From positions 14,937-78,936 of the forward strand of contig CAKTWP010000009.1 in NCBI GenBank assembly GCA_934630705.1: a stretch of DNA of 64,000 bases. Reading direction: 5' to 3'. The notes under the pieces were generated by a model. The model did not search any database. It was not told the origin of the DNA and was given only the letters and a program-made list of their open reading frames with translations. A program made the translations under genes and the position numbers. This document shows positions 26,185-34,530 of this stretch, piece by piece. Numbering within the stretch: position 1 is the stretch's first letter; every line of letters begins with the position of its first letter. This stretch comes from an uncultured Clostridia bacterium (GTDB taxonomy: Bacteria; Bacillota; Clostridia; Christensenellales; Aristaeellaceae).

Positions 26185-27525
26185 TTATCTGCGCAGCCCC
26201 TTGGGATAATGGTTTTTCATGAAGCCGTCGGACGCTTTGGCCCAGCCCAGCTGCAGCCCCCCCAGCGCCGGGAGCACCCAGCCCCGGAGCGTGTTGGCGC
26301 AGGGCAGGGGCTGGCCCGATTGATAGGCCCGGGCGGCGGCTTCATCCACCGGTTGGGACCGCAGCCCCGGCTGCGCCAGCGCCAGTGCGTGATCTGGCAG
26401 AAACAGCTTGCCCTTCACCTCGCCCAGCTGCAGCCCCGCCCGAAGCACCTTCACGCCCGTCAGCGGCGGCGCATCCGCCAGCAGCACAGAAAGCCGGCCG
26501 GCAAAGAGAATGTTGGGAACAGGCGGATGGATAAACTGATCGGCTAAAAATGCATGGGCCGCGGCCAGCTGATCCCGGGTCGGCGCGGGAAAGGCGGACG
26601 GATCGGCTTTTTTCCGGCGGACGGCCGTGGCTTCTTCCGCCTCCTGGTTCCGTTCCAGCAGCGCCACGAAATGGCCCTCACCCTGAATTTCGTGGGGCCA
26701 CAAATGGAGCATGCCCTCGTTTTCCGCCAGACCGGGCAGCTGAAAAGGCCGCAGGGAAAAGCCGGGATGCTGCGATAGAAACGCCTGAATCACGCCCTCG
26801 TTTTCCGTGGGATTAAAGGTGCAGGTGCTGTAAACCAGCCGCCCGCCGGGCCGCAGCATCCGGGCGGCGTGGGTGAGAATCTGCAGCTGACGGCCTGCGC
26901 AGCCGGCCGGGGACGCGGTATTCCATTCCAGACGGGTTTCGGGATGACGGCGGAACATGCCCTCGCCGGAGCAGGGTGCGTCCACCAGCACCTTATCAAA
27001 GAACCTCGGCCAGCGGGGGCTCAGCTCCTCGGGCAGAGCGCTGACCACAATGGCGTTGCAAACGCCCATGCGCTCGATATTCCGGGACAAAATCTGCGCC
27101 CGGCTGCCCACCGGCTCATTGCAGACGATCAGCCCACGGCCCTGCAGATACGCCGCCAGCTGGGTGCTTTTTCCCCCCGGCGCGGCGCACAGATCCAGCA
27201 CCCGTTCTCCGGGCAGCGGATGGAGCACGGCGGCAGGCGCCATGGCGCTGGGCTCCTGCAGGTAATACGCCCCTGCTTCATGGGCCGGCTGCGCACCGGC
27301 CGTGGAATCCAGAGACAGATACCATGCGTTTTCCGCCCAGGGGACAGGCTTCAGCGCATCCGGCGGCGGCACGGCCCCCGGACGCATGCGAACGCCACGG
27401 GTGGGCGGGCAAAGATAGCTATGCAAAAAATCGGGCAGTGCAGCGCCCAGCAGGGGCCGCAGCTGCTCGATCCAGCCTTCGGGAAAGGGAACGGGAGATT
27501 CCATGCTTGCTTCATCCATTTCCAT
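26185..27525 (-). CDS. RNA (cytosine-C5) methyltransferase, RsmB/RsmF (NOL1/NOP2/Sun) family
   Basis: Methylates a cytosine C5 in rRNA (or tRNA) using S-adenosylmethionine. 446 residues: SAM-binding motif LDLCAAPGGKSTQLA near 110, then DAPCSGEGMFRRHPE near 180 and YSTCTFNPTENEG near 230, holding the two conserved cysteines. The C-terminal ~150 residues form the PUA-like RsmF tail. The start at 27525 overlaps the previous gene by 14 bases and has only a weak GGAAC box; a second ATG at 27504 is an alternative. Last gene of the cdaA operon. Confidence 0.88.
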   Translation of the reverse strand: MEMDEASMESPVPFPEGWIEQLRPLLGAALPDFLHSYLCPPTRGVRMRPGAVPPPDALKPVPWAENAWYLSLDSTAGAQPAHEAGAYYLQEPSAMAPAAVLHPLPGERVLDLCAAPGGKSTQLAAYLQGRGLIVCNEPVGSRAQILSRNIERMGVCNAIVVSALPEELSPRWPRFFDKVLVDAPCSGEGMFRRHPETRLEWNTASPAGCAGRQLQILTHAARMLRPGGRLVYSTCTFNPTENEGVIQAFLSQHPGFSLRPFQLPGLAENEGMLHLWPHEIQGEGHFVALLERNQEAEEATAVRRKKADPSAFPAPTRDQLAAAHAFLADQFIHPPVPNILFAGRLSVLLADAPPLTGVKVLRAGLQLGEVKGKLFLPDHALALAQPGLRSQPVDEAAARAYQSGQPLPCANTLRGWVLPALGGLQLGWAKASDGFMKNHYPKGLRR

Positions 27526-28426
27526 TCTTTTGTTCCGGCCGCGTCCAGCTCCTGAAGGTGCTGGCTTTCCGGTTGGGATACACCGGCTCGTGGAACGCCT
27601 GCTCCCGATCCACAACCGGGGGCAGCCCATCCAGCATGCCTTCTTCTTCCTCGTCCGCGGCGGTCAGCCGCTCGTGAAGAGAGAAGCGCTTCTTGAGCTG
27701 GGCCCGGCCGCGCCGGGGATTGCGCCCTGCAGGCGTTTCCGCTGCATCGTTGCCGGGCGTGGGCAGCCAGGCCTCCGGCGGCTCTTCCTGGGCCGCGAGG
27801 GAGGGCGCTGAAAAACGTTCGTCCGGCTGCATCGGTAATTCGTTCCCATAAGGGCTGTGATAATAGACAGCGTTTTGATAAACCGGCGTTGGAGGGACGT
27901 AAGGATCCTCCGGCTGCGCATAGGCGTTGGGCGCAGGAACGGCCTGGCCATAGACGGGGCCGGGATTGTCTGCCGGCGCATCCGATGCGGCATAGCCGGG
28001 ATCCGCATACGGCGCATCCGGAAATGAAACGGGCGGCTGCGGCGCGGGTTGCTCCCACAAAGCAGGATCATCCCAGGCTTCCTCCCGCGGCGCATGCATG
28101 GTATCGGAAATATCCAGATTCACGCCGCCCTGATATCCCCGGGCGAACCGCCGGTTGGCCTCCGCCTGCCGCCGGGACGGCCGGGAAAAGAGGCGGCGCA
28201 GCTTGGTACGCCAGACCAGATAGGGCCGCCAGCGAATCAGCCAGACCAGATAATCCATGCAGGTCGCGCCTGCGCAGATCACCGCCACCACGATCAGCCA
28301 ATAATCGCCCAGCCAGCTGAAAAACCGGCTGAGCCGGCCCGACGCCGCCGCGGCCCAGATGCCTTCGATCATGGATCGGATACCGCTGAAAAGCACGGAA
28401 AAGAGCGTATTGGCAAAGGCGTTCAT
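27512..28426 (-). CDS. membrane protein with proline-rich disordered tail, unknown function
   Basis: Not recognised. 304 residues: a short N-terminal amphipathic stretch, one clear membrane helix (about 41-62, DYWLIVVAVICAGATCMDYL), a basic segment RRLFSRPSRRQAEANRR, then about 200 residues rich in Pro, Ala, Tyr, Gln and Glu with no folded domain, ending in a mixed-charge tail. It should sit in the membrane with the tail in the cytoplasm (positive-inside rule). It is coupled to cdaR by a 4-base ATGA overlap and to rsmF by 14 bases, so it is made with the c-di-AMP synthesis genes; a role in CdaA/cell-envelope assembly is only inference. Confidence 0.75.
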   Translation of the reverse strand: MNAFANTLFSVLFSGIRSMIEGIWAAAASGRLSRFFSWLGDYWLIVVAVICAGATCMDYLVWLIRWRPYLVWRTKLRRLFSRPSRRQAEANRRFARGYQGGVNLDISDTMHAPREEAWDDPALWEQPAPQPPVSFPDAPYADPGYAASDAPADNPGPVYGQAVPAPNAYAQPEDPYVPPTPVYQNAVYYHSPYGNELPMQPDERFSAPSLAAQEEPPEAWLPTPGNDAAETPAGRNPRRGRAQLKKRFSLHERLTAADEEEEGMLDGLPPVVDREQAFHEPVYPNRKASTFRSWTRPEQKNGNG

Positions 28427-29517
28427 TCTGGCTCTCCATCCTCCGCAATGGGCGCGATGGAAACCGTCACATACGCCTGATTATCGCTCATGTTTACGAT
28501 GCTGCCTGGGCTGCTGATGGTGATCAGCTTGGTCACATCCTGGCTTTCGCCGTTGAGACGCACCTGAGACACCAGATAAAGCAGCTTATTGCCGTCCTCA
28601 AAATCGCTCAGATCGGTGGCCGCAATGGTCACATATTCCGGCTCCACGGTAACGCCAGTGATCTCGTAGCCCTCTGCCGGAGAGCCAACCACCAGATCCT
28701 TCTGATTGATGGCCACTTCCATGGTAGGATACAGGGTCTGATCAACGATAATATCCCGCAGCGCCACGGACTGGCTGGTCACCGTGAGATTGGAGCCATC
28801 CACCGGGTTGCCCATGCGATCCTCGAAGGTGTAGGATACGGTGGTGCGGGCGGTGCCGGGCATGGCGGAGAGCAGACTGGCGTCATACTGGGCCACGCAC
28901 CGGGCAATGGAATCCACCACCGACCGGGGACCGCCGATGTTGACCGTGGTGGGGTCGCAGGAGGGCGGATCGGCATAGAAGCCGGCAGGCACGGCGCCCA
29001 CCGTGTTGATCTGCACGGGAATACGGGTGCGGGTGGTGTATTCCTCCACCTGCACGGTGATATACTGGGTGGAAATCTCGGTCACGTTGCCGTAAAGAGC
29101 CGCATTGGTGGAGGAGGCGGTGAGCTTGATTTTCTGTTCCCCGGCGGCGTTGATCTGGGACAGATTGGCCCGCACGGTATAGCGATCCGCAGTGGCGGAG
29201 CTGTAATTGCGCTGAGGCACCTGCACCTTGATTTTCACCGGCTCGATGTTTTCCAGCCCGGAAACCACGATGTATCCGTTTTGCTGCAGCACCGTCGCGT
29301 TGGCGACTGTCACCTTCACATCCGTGAACACCTTGTCCCGCAGCAGGGTATTATCCTGAGAAACCAGCCCGCCCCACAGGCACAGGGCCAGCACCAGGCT
29401 GGTCAGCTTCCAGCCCCATTGATGGGTGATATGCTTCCAGACGCGCTGGATAATTTCCCGATGCCGCTGCTTTTTTACGGCCTTGTTCGGGGCGCTGCCC
29501 GGCTCACGCTTCATCAT
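28423..29517 (-). CDS. cdaR: CdaR, YbbR-domain regulator of diadenylate cyclase
   Basis: Membrane-anchored partner of CdaA that modulates c-di-AMP synthesis. 364 residues: N-terminal basic stretch, one membrane helix (about 36-52, WKLTSLVLALCLWGGLVS) and outside it repeated YbbR domains, seen as the recurring pattern from VKVTVANATVLQQNGYIVV through IKVQVPQRNYSSA to TVNIGGPRSVVDSIARCVA and VTISSP-like strands. Overlaps cdaA by 14 bases and the downstream gene by 4. Usual neighbour glmM is absent here. Confidence 0.93.
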   Translation of the reverse strand: MMKREPGSAPNKAVKKQRHREIIQRVWKHITHQWGWKLTSLVLALCLWGGLVSQDNTLLRDKVFTDVKVTVANATVLQQNGYIVVSGLENIEPVKIKVQVPQRNYSSATADRYTVRANLSQINAAGEQKIKLTASSTNAALYGNVTEISTQYITVQVEEYTTRTRIPVQINTVGAVPAGFYADPPSCDPTTVNIGGPRSVVDSIARCVAQYDASLLSAMPGTARTTVSYTFEDRMGNPVDGSNLTVTSQSVALRDIIVDQTLYPTMEVAINQKDLVVGSPAEGYEITGVTVEPEYVTIAATDLSDFEDGNKLLYLVSQVRLNGESQDVTKLITISSPGSIVNMSDNQAYVTVSIAPIAEDGEPE

Positions 29518-30367
29518 TGCCAGCGCCTCCTTTCACGGAAATGCGCCGCTTGTGGATCAGCTGCCACAGCCGCGTGTGCTCCTCATGATACATGCCCCGC
29601 AGCACCTTGCGCAGGCTTTCCGCATCCAGATGCCGGGTCAGCTTGCCGCCCCGGGCCATGCTGATGATGCCAGTTTCTTCGCTGACGATGAGCACGGTGG
29701 CGTCCGTGCTTTCGCTGATGCCCAGGCCCGCCCGGTGGCGGGTGCCCAGATCCCGGCTAATGGTGCTGGATTCACTCAGGGACAGCACGCATGCCGCCGC
29801 CACAATCCGATCCCCGCGGATAATCACCGCGCCGTCATGCAGGGGCGTATTGGGCTCGAAGATGTTTTCCAGCAGGGGCGCGGAAATCAGCGAATCAATG
29901 GCCGTGCCCGTCTCGGTCACGTCCTTCAGGCCGGTGCGCTGCTCAAACACGATCAGTGCGCCCACCCGCCGCTTGGCCAGCCGCAGCAGGCACTGGGTGA
30001 TTTCGTCCACCACCCGCTCGCTTTCATCCCGATCCGCAGGCCTGTCCAGCTTCGTGCTGCGGCCGATTTGCTCCAGCGCCTTGCGCAGCTCCGGCTGGAA
30101 CAGAATCAGCAGCGCCACCATGCCGTTGTTCAGAATGCTCCGCAGCACCCAGTTCAGCGCCGTCAGGCCGATCAGCTCGCTCAAATAGCTGGCCACGATG
30201 ATCATGGCCAGGCCCTTGAGCACCTGCATGGCCCGGGTCTGATGGGTCAGCAGCACCAATTGATAAATCAGAAATGCGACAATGGCAATATCAATATAAT
30301 CCACCAAGGTGGGGCGATGGATTAGATTCCAGAAAAAGATCTGCACCTGGTTCCAAAAAGCCGTCAA
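29504..30367 (-). CDS. cdaA: diadenylate cyclase CdaA
   Basis: Makes cyclic di-AMP from two ATP at the membrane; controls potassium uptake, cell wall and osmotic balance. 287 residues with three N-terminal helices (about 20-95) and the DAC domain after about 100, with the catalytic motifs DGAVIIRGDRI (DGA) near 178 and GTRHRAGLG (RHR) near 209. Start is TTG at 30367 with AGGGTGG 6 bases upstream; this matches the usual N-terminus length of CdaA. First gene of cdaA-cdaR-unknown-rsmF. Confidence 0.95.
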   Translation of the reverse strand: MTAFWNQVQIFFWNLIHRPTLVDYIDIAIVAFLIYQLVLLTHQTRAMQVLKGLAMIIVASYLSELIGLTALNWVLRSILNNGMVALLILFQPELRKALEQIGRSTKLDRPADRDESERVVDEITQCLLRLAKRRVGALIVFEQRTGLKDVTETGTAIDSLISAPLLENIFEPNTPLHDGAVIIRGDRIVAAACVLSLSESSTISRDLGTRHRAGLGISESTDATVLIVSEETGIISMARGGKLTRHLDAESLRKVLRGMYHEEHTRLWQLIHKRRISVKGGAGNDEA

Positions 30368-30407
30368 GCCGCACCACCCTCACTTTCGTACGGTTTTCAA
30401 CAAATTT

Positions 30408-30413
30408 ATTATA
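30408..30413 (-). promoter_or_regulatory. -10 box of the cdaA operon
   Basis: Minus strand TATAAT at 30408-30413, 41 bases before the TTG start. The -35 is weak (TTTTAA at 30431-30436, 17-base spacer). Confidence 0.5.
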
Positions 30414-30557
30414 CTACACTTTTGCCCGGCTTAAAATCCCCCCGAGCAAGTTTTTTTCAAAATCTTTACATCTTTTTTACAGCATCGTTTCGTGCTGCAA
30501 AGGGGGACATTCAAAAGACGAATTACCGCCGGCTTTTGTTCCGGCATTTCCGCATTT

Positions 30558-31319
30558 TCAGGAACATTTTTGTTCAAAGGCGTATTCCACCCGGGTCAGC
30601 TCCAGCCCGGATGCGGGCGCGGTGACCCCCAGATCCAGCCGGCTGCCGGATTGCAGCGCCAGGGACAGGCATTCCTCCGGCAGCTTGCCCTGGCCGATGC
30701 CAATCAGTGCCCCGGCGATAATGCGCACCATGTTATACAGAAACGCATTGCCATGTACCTGCAGGATCACTTCCTCCCCTTCCCGATGGACGGACAGGAA
30801 ATCAATGGTGCGCACGGTGGTTTTCGCGCTGCCGCCGGCGGCTGCAAAGGCGGCGAAATCATGGGTGCCGATCAGCTGCTGCCCCGCCCGGTGCATTTTT
30901 TCCGCGTCCAGCTGAACGGGTACGTGGGCGGTGATATTCCGATAAATGGCGCTGGCGTGGCGGGCGTTATGGATGCGATAGGTATACAGCTTGCCCGCCG
31001 CCTGAAACCGGGCGTGAAAATCCGGGGGAACCGGAATCGCCGCCGTCACGCGAATATCCGGGGGCAGAAAGCGATTCAGCACGAAGGGAAATTTCTCCGG
31101 GGGGATAGAGGAGACGGTATCGAAATGCGCCCGCTGACCCAGCGCGTGCACTCCCGCATCTGTGCGGCTGGCGCCGGTAACGCGGATGAACGTGCCCGTG
31201 GCCGCCTGCAGCGCCTTTTCCAGCTCGCCCTGGATGCTGGGGCCGTTATCCTGATATTGCCAGCCGCTATAGGCCGTGCCGTCATAAGACACAGTGAGCA
31301 AAATACGCTTTTCTTCCAT
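30558..31319 (-). CDS. truA: tRNA pseudouridine(38-40) synthase
   Basis: Converts U38-40 in the anticodon stem of tRNAs to pseudouridine. 253 residues, normal length; the catalytic Asp is in SRTDAGVHALGQRAHF near residue 54, the N-terminal YDGTAYSGWQYQ and the later FLYNMVRIIAGALIGIGQGK are family hallmarks. A promoter lies about 85 bp upstream. Confidence 0.95.
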   Translation of the reverse strand: MEEKRILLTVSYDGTAYSGWQYQDNGPSIQGELEKALQAATGTFIRVTGASRTDAGVHALGQRAHFDTVSSIPPEKFPFVLNRFLPPDIRVTAAIPVPPDFHARFQAAGKLYTYRIHNARHASAIYRNITAHVPVQLDAEKMHRAGQQLIGTHDFAAFAAAGGSAKTTVRTIDFLSVHREGEEVILQVHGNAFLYNMVRIIAGALIGIGQGKLPEECLSLALQSGSRLDLGVTAPASGLELTRVEYAFEQKCS

Positions 31320-31404
31320 TTATATAGCATTCCTTACTCGCAGGTTTTCATGGTGTTTCTGAGCAGCGGCGTTTCCCTGCCCGGGTGTGCCGCAGCGCAC
31401 AACC

Positions 31405-31433
31405 ATTATAAAGGAAACAGCCCGAAACGGCAA
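31405..31433 (-). promoter_or_regulatory. putative promoter of truA
   Basis: Minus strand -35 TTGCCG (31428-31433), 17-base spacer, -10 TATAAT (31405-31410). Confidence 0.6.
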
Positions 31434-31466
31434 GGGGAAGGGGCGGGAAAGATGCGGAATATTTTA

Positions 31467-31502
31467 GGGGAACCCGCTTTTGAAATCAAAAACAGGTTCC
31501 CC
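31467..31502 (-). terminator. hairpin after cwlD
   Basis: Arms GGGGAACC (31467-31474) and GGTTCCCC (31495-31502) with an inner TTTTG/CAAAA pairing. It begins 14 bases after the amidase stop on the minus strand. Confidence 0.55.
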
Positions 31503-31516
31503 ATGTCCTGTATCCT

Positions 31517-32215
31517 TTACTTCAGCCGATAAAATTCTTCTACGCCCTGGCAGATGGCCTGGGCAATTCGCGTCTGGTAGGCCGCGTCCAGAAGCAGACG
31601 TTCCTCGGCGGCATTGGATAAAAAGCCGCATTCCACCAGCACGGACGGAATATCCAGCGACAGCATGAAATAATCTCCCGCCATGGCTACCCGCTCCCGG
31701 GCCGGAGCCAGCCCGGCAATGAGTGCATCCTGCAGCGCGCCTGCCAATAGCCGGCTTTGCTCCTGCCCCGCCCGATAAAACACCTGCGGACCTGATTCCT
31801 TCCGGGAGCGATATTCATTCATATGTATGCTCAGCAGCATCTCCGCGCCGCCTTCCCGGGCCAGTTCCAGCCGCGCAGTGAGATCTGCCCGTTTGTTTTC
31901 GCTGAACTGTCCGTCCTGTTCCCGCGTCATGATCACCCGGGTGCCCGCGCGCTCCAACGCCTGCCGCACCGCCTGTGCCACCTGCAAATTGATTTCCTTT
32001 TCCCAAATGCCTGAATCCCGGGCCCGCGCGCCGCCGTCGGTTCCCCCGTGGCCCGCGTCCACCAGAATCACCCGTTCGTTCAGCGGTCCCGCTGCCTCTG
32101 TGGGCTCCGGCGCCGCAGGCGGTATGCCCCCTTCCCGCGGCCATAAAAGGAACCCCAAACCCACGGCACAGAGAATCGCCCCGAACCATATCCACCGCTT
32201 TCCGGCCTGCTTCAT
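31517..32215 (-). CDS. cwlD: N-acetylmuramoyl-L-alanine amidase, CwlD type
   Basis: Zn-dependent amidase_3 enzyme that removes the peptide from muramic acid, in spore formers needed for muramic-delta-lactam in the cortex. 232 residues: an N-terminal anchor (about 9-24), then VDAGHGGTDGG near 51 (Zn His), KEINL, LLSIHMNEY near 129 (Zn His) and the catalytic Glu in VLVECGFLSNAAEE near 192. GGGGG precedes the ATG. Name rests on architecture; a general cell-wall amidase is the alternative. Confidence 0.85.
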   Translation of the reverse strand: MKQAGKRWIWFGAILCAVGLGFLLWPREGGIPPAAPEPTEAAGPLNERVILVDAGHGGTDGGARARDSGIWEKEINLQVAQAVRQALERAGTRVIMTREQDGQFSENKRADLTARLELAREGGAEMLLSIHMNEYRSRKESGPQVFYRAGQEQSRLLAGALQDALIAGLAPARERVAMAGDYFMLSLDIPSVLVECGFLSNAAEERLLLDAAYQTRIAQAICQGVEEFYRLK

Positions 32216-32816
32216 GCTTCGCGCCCCCTTCCCCTTAGCCTATGCGCCCGGCGGAGACGAAAATGCTGTCAAGTCACAAAAGTATGACATTTTCCGAAAA
32301 ACAATTTTCCACCGGGTTATCCACACCATTTTTTCCCGCGTTTTTCGCTTCATGCTGCATATGCATTTCTCATGCACGGCAGATTCCCGCGTTTTCCCGC
32401 TTTTTCCGTGCATATGCTGCATAAACTGCATGCATTCGCCCATGGGGCGTTTGAAGCCGCTTTATCCCCATTGTCCACAGAGTTATCCACAAAAAAAGCG
32501 GTTAAAACCCTTGCCATGCTTGAAAATCGTCTTTTGACTGTGGATAACTTTTCAACAGTCCAAAAGTTTTCCACATTATCCACAGAGTTATCCACAGCCG
32601 TTATCCCCATGATTATCCAACAGTTTTCCACGGCAAAAATGAAAATAATATAAGACTGTTGTCACAAAATTGTAAAATTTCCGCAATTGGAAGGGAACAA
32701 ACGCGAATTTGCGGCAAATCGATAGGGGTTGCCAGCGCCTGCAAAATATGCTATCATGGAATCGATTTCGGAAGCATCGTTTGCGGCCCCGCCGCAGAAC
32801 AGGAGAAGAAACGAGC
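32216..32816. other. candidate replication origin (DnaA-box cluster)
   Basis: 601 non-coding bases. Exact DnaA boxes TTATCCACA lie at 32317-32325, 32483-32491, 32576-32584 and 32588-32596 on the plus strand and at 32539-32547 on the minus strand. One-mismatch boxes lie at 32462-32470, 32471-32479, 32567-32575 and 32601-32609, with weaker ones at 32613 and 32624. An AT-rich stretch follows (about 32632-32690), suited to unwinding, and another AT/pyrimidine-rich stretch lies at 32270-32350. Genes on both sides point mostly away from it. DnaA is known to bind such clusters at oriC; that this one is the origin is inference, since dnaA and dnaN are not within 31 kb on either side. Confidence 0.72.
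32352..32422. repeat. inverted repeats inside the candidate origin
   Basis: ATGCTGCATATGC (32352-32364) pairs with GCATATGCTGCAT (32410-32422) with one mismatch, and ATGCACGG (32372-32379) with CCGTGCAT (32406-32413). They lie between the first DnaA box and the main cluster. Confidence 0.6.
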
Positions 32817-34493
32817 ATGGCAAAATATGCTGTGGATTATCGGCTGAAGGTGCCCATGGGCGGCGTGCAGCTCACAGAGGGCCGGCTGAAAAACGCCTTT
32901 GACAATAACATTGCTTTCCTCAAGGATTTTGACGTTAACCGCATGCTGTACTGGTATCGGGTGCAGGCGGGAAAGCCTGCGCCGGGGGTGCCTTATGCCG
33001 GCGGCGACGGCCACTTTGAAAACAATCTGCACGGTCAGACGGCGGGTGAATTTCTCATGGGCACCGGTACCACGCTGCTGTGGCAGGAGGATGACGTGCT
33101 GCGTGGCATGGTGCGGGAGATTCTATCGGAGCTCAAAAGCGATCAGGCCCCGGACGGCTTTCTGCTGCCCATCGACCGCTCCCAGTTCAACGCCAAGGAA
33201 TACCCCAATTACACCCGCGCCTGGGTGACCTTCGGGCTGCTGGACGCAGGCTATGCCGGAGAAACGGACGCTTTCGCCCTGGCCCGGGGAATGGGCGATC
33301 ATTTTAACCACAGCGATGTGCTGCCCTATGTGAAAGACCTGAACCTGGGCTTTCAGGGCATTCTGGCCAACACCCGGCTGTATGACGCGCCCTGCGGCAG
33401 GGCCGAGGACATTCAGGTGGCCATCGATCATTATCAGGAGGATTGGTGGCTCGATCAGCTGTTGGCCGGGGATCACCGGGCTATTTATCAGCATCCCGGC
33501 AATCATCCCCATTCCACGCTGCTGACCACCCTGGAGGGTTACTGCGATCTGTACCGGATCACAGGCCGGGAAAAGTACCTGCAGGCGGTGAAGCAGGCGC
33601 TGCGCATGTATGAAGAAAAATGGCAGCATGTGGGCGGCGGCATCAATATGTGCGAAATGGACACCTACTTTCCCGGCTGTAACTGGCTCTCGCCCCAGCA
33701 TAATTATAACGAGCTGTGCTCCACCAATTTCTGGGTACTGCTGAACCAGCGGATGCACCGGCTGGAGCCGGACAACGCCCATTACGTGGACGAAATGGAA
33801 AACTCCATTTATAACGTGCTGCTGGCCGCGCAGGTGGGCAGCCAGGGCTATCATTATCTGAATTTCCTCCAGCGTACCAAGGACTGGCGGTATCTGGACC
33901 GGGCCACCTGCTGCGCCGCCCTGGGCGCCCGGCTGGCCGGACTGCTGCCCCAGTTCCTCTATACCTATACCGACGACGCCGTATACTGCGACCTTTATGC
34001 CGCCAGCCAGGCCCAGCTGCCCAACGGTGTTTCCTTGAAAACGGAAACCATAATGCCAGACCACGGCCGGGTAAAAATCACGATTCTGAAGGCGGATAAG
34101 CCCTTCACTCTCAAGCTGCGCATCCCCCGCTGGGCTGCGGCGGATGGAAAATCCTATTATGAAACCCATGAACAGGTGACGGCCGGGGCGGAATTTATCC
34201 TGGATTTCCCCTTCCGCTTTAAGACCACCCGCTATACCGGCGGGGAGGAGCTGAAGCAGCTGGAACGCTGGGCGGTGGAATACGGCCCGCTTCTGTACGC
34301 GGCGATGGGCGCGCCCAATCCGTTGACCGTGCGGTTTGACCCGGCCCAGCCCGAAAGCTGGTTCACACCCCTGCCCGGCACCGTGCGCCGCCTGCAATTG
34401 AAGGATGATTCCTGTCACGAATACCGGGCCTATCTGGATATTCACGACGAGCCCTTCGACGTGTATCCCGCCGTGGAGCCGCCGGAGCGCTGA
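32817..34493 (+). CDS. GH127-like glycosidase (beta-L-arabinofuranosidase family)
   Basis: 558 residues with the (alpha/alpha)6 barrel and beta-sandwich pattern of GH127/DUF1680 proteins. HNYNELCSTNFWVLLNQRMH near residue 300 with its Cys matches the region holding the Zn-bound catalytic Cys, and ATCCAALGARLAGLLPQFLY near 365 with YTDDAVYCDLYAA matches the following family block. HLGQ-type N-terminal block: ENNLHGQTAGEFLMG near 63. No signal peptide, so cytoplasmic. AGGAG lies 10 bases before the ATG. Stands alone beside the origin, 37 bp before radC. GH127 members act on beta-L-arabinofuranosides or other furanosides; exact sugar unknown. Confidence 0.75.
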   Translation: MAKYAVDYRLKVPMGGVQLTEGRLKNAFDNNIAFLKDFDVNRMLYWYRVQAGKPAPGVPYAGGDGHFENNLHGQTAGEFLMGTGTTLLWQEDDVLRGMVREILSELKSDQAPDGFLLPIDRSQFNAKEYPNYTRAWVTFGLLDAGYAGETDAFALARGMGDHFNHSDVLPYVKDLNLGFQGILANTRLYDAPCGRAEDIQVAIDHYQEDWWLDQLLAGDHRAIYQHPGNHPHSTLLTTLEGYCDLYRITGREKYLQAVKQALRMYEEKWQHVGGGINMCEMDTYFPGCNWLSPQHNYNELCSTNFWVLLNQRMHRLEPDNAHYVDEMENSIYNVLLAAQVGSQGYHYLNFLQRTKDWRYLDRATCCAALGARLAGLLPQFLYTYTDDAVYCDLYAASQAQLPNGVSLKTETIMPDHGRVKITILKADKPFTLKLRIPRWAAADGKSYYETHEQVTAGAEFILDFPFRFKTTRYTGGEELKQLERWAVEYGPLLYAAMGAPNPLTVRFDPAQPESWFTPLPGTVRRLQLKDDSCHEYRAYLDIHDEPFDVYPAVEPPER

Positions 34494-34530
34494 TCCCCCT
34501 CTGCCCAAGAAAAAGGAACGCTGAATACAC

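Noticed and set aside
32216..32816. Small frames in the DnaA-box region (for example 32372-32653)
   Set aside because: They run through repeated DnaA boxes, have no ribosome binding sites and give repetitive STELSTKK-type translations.
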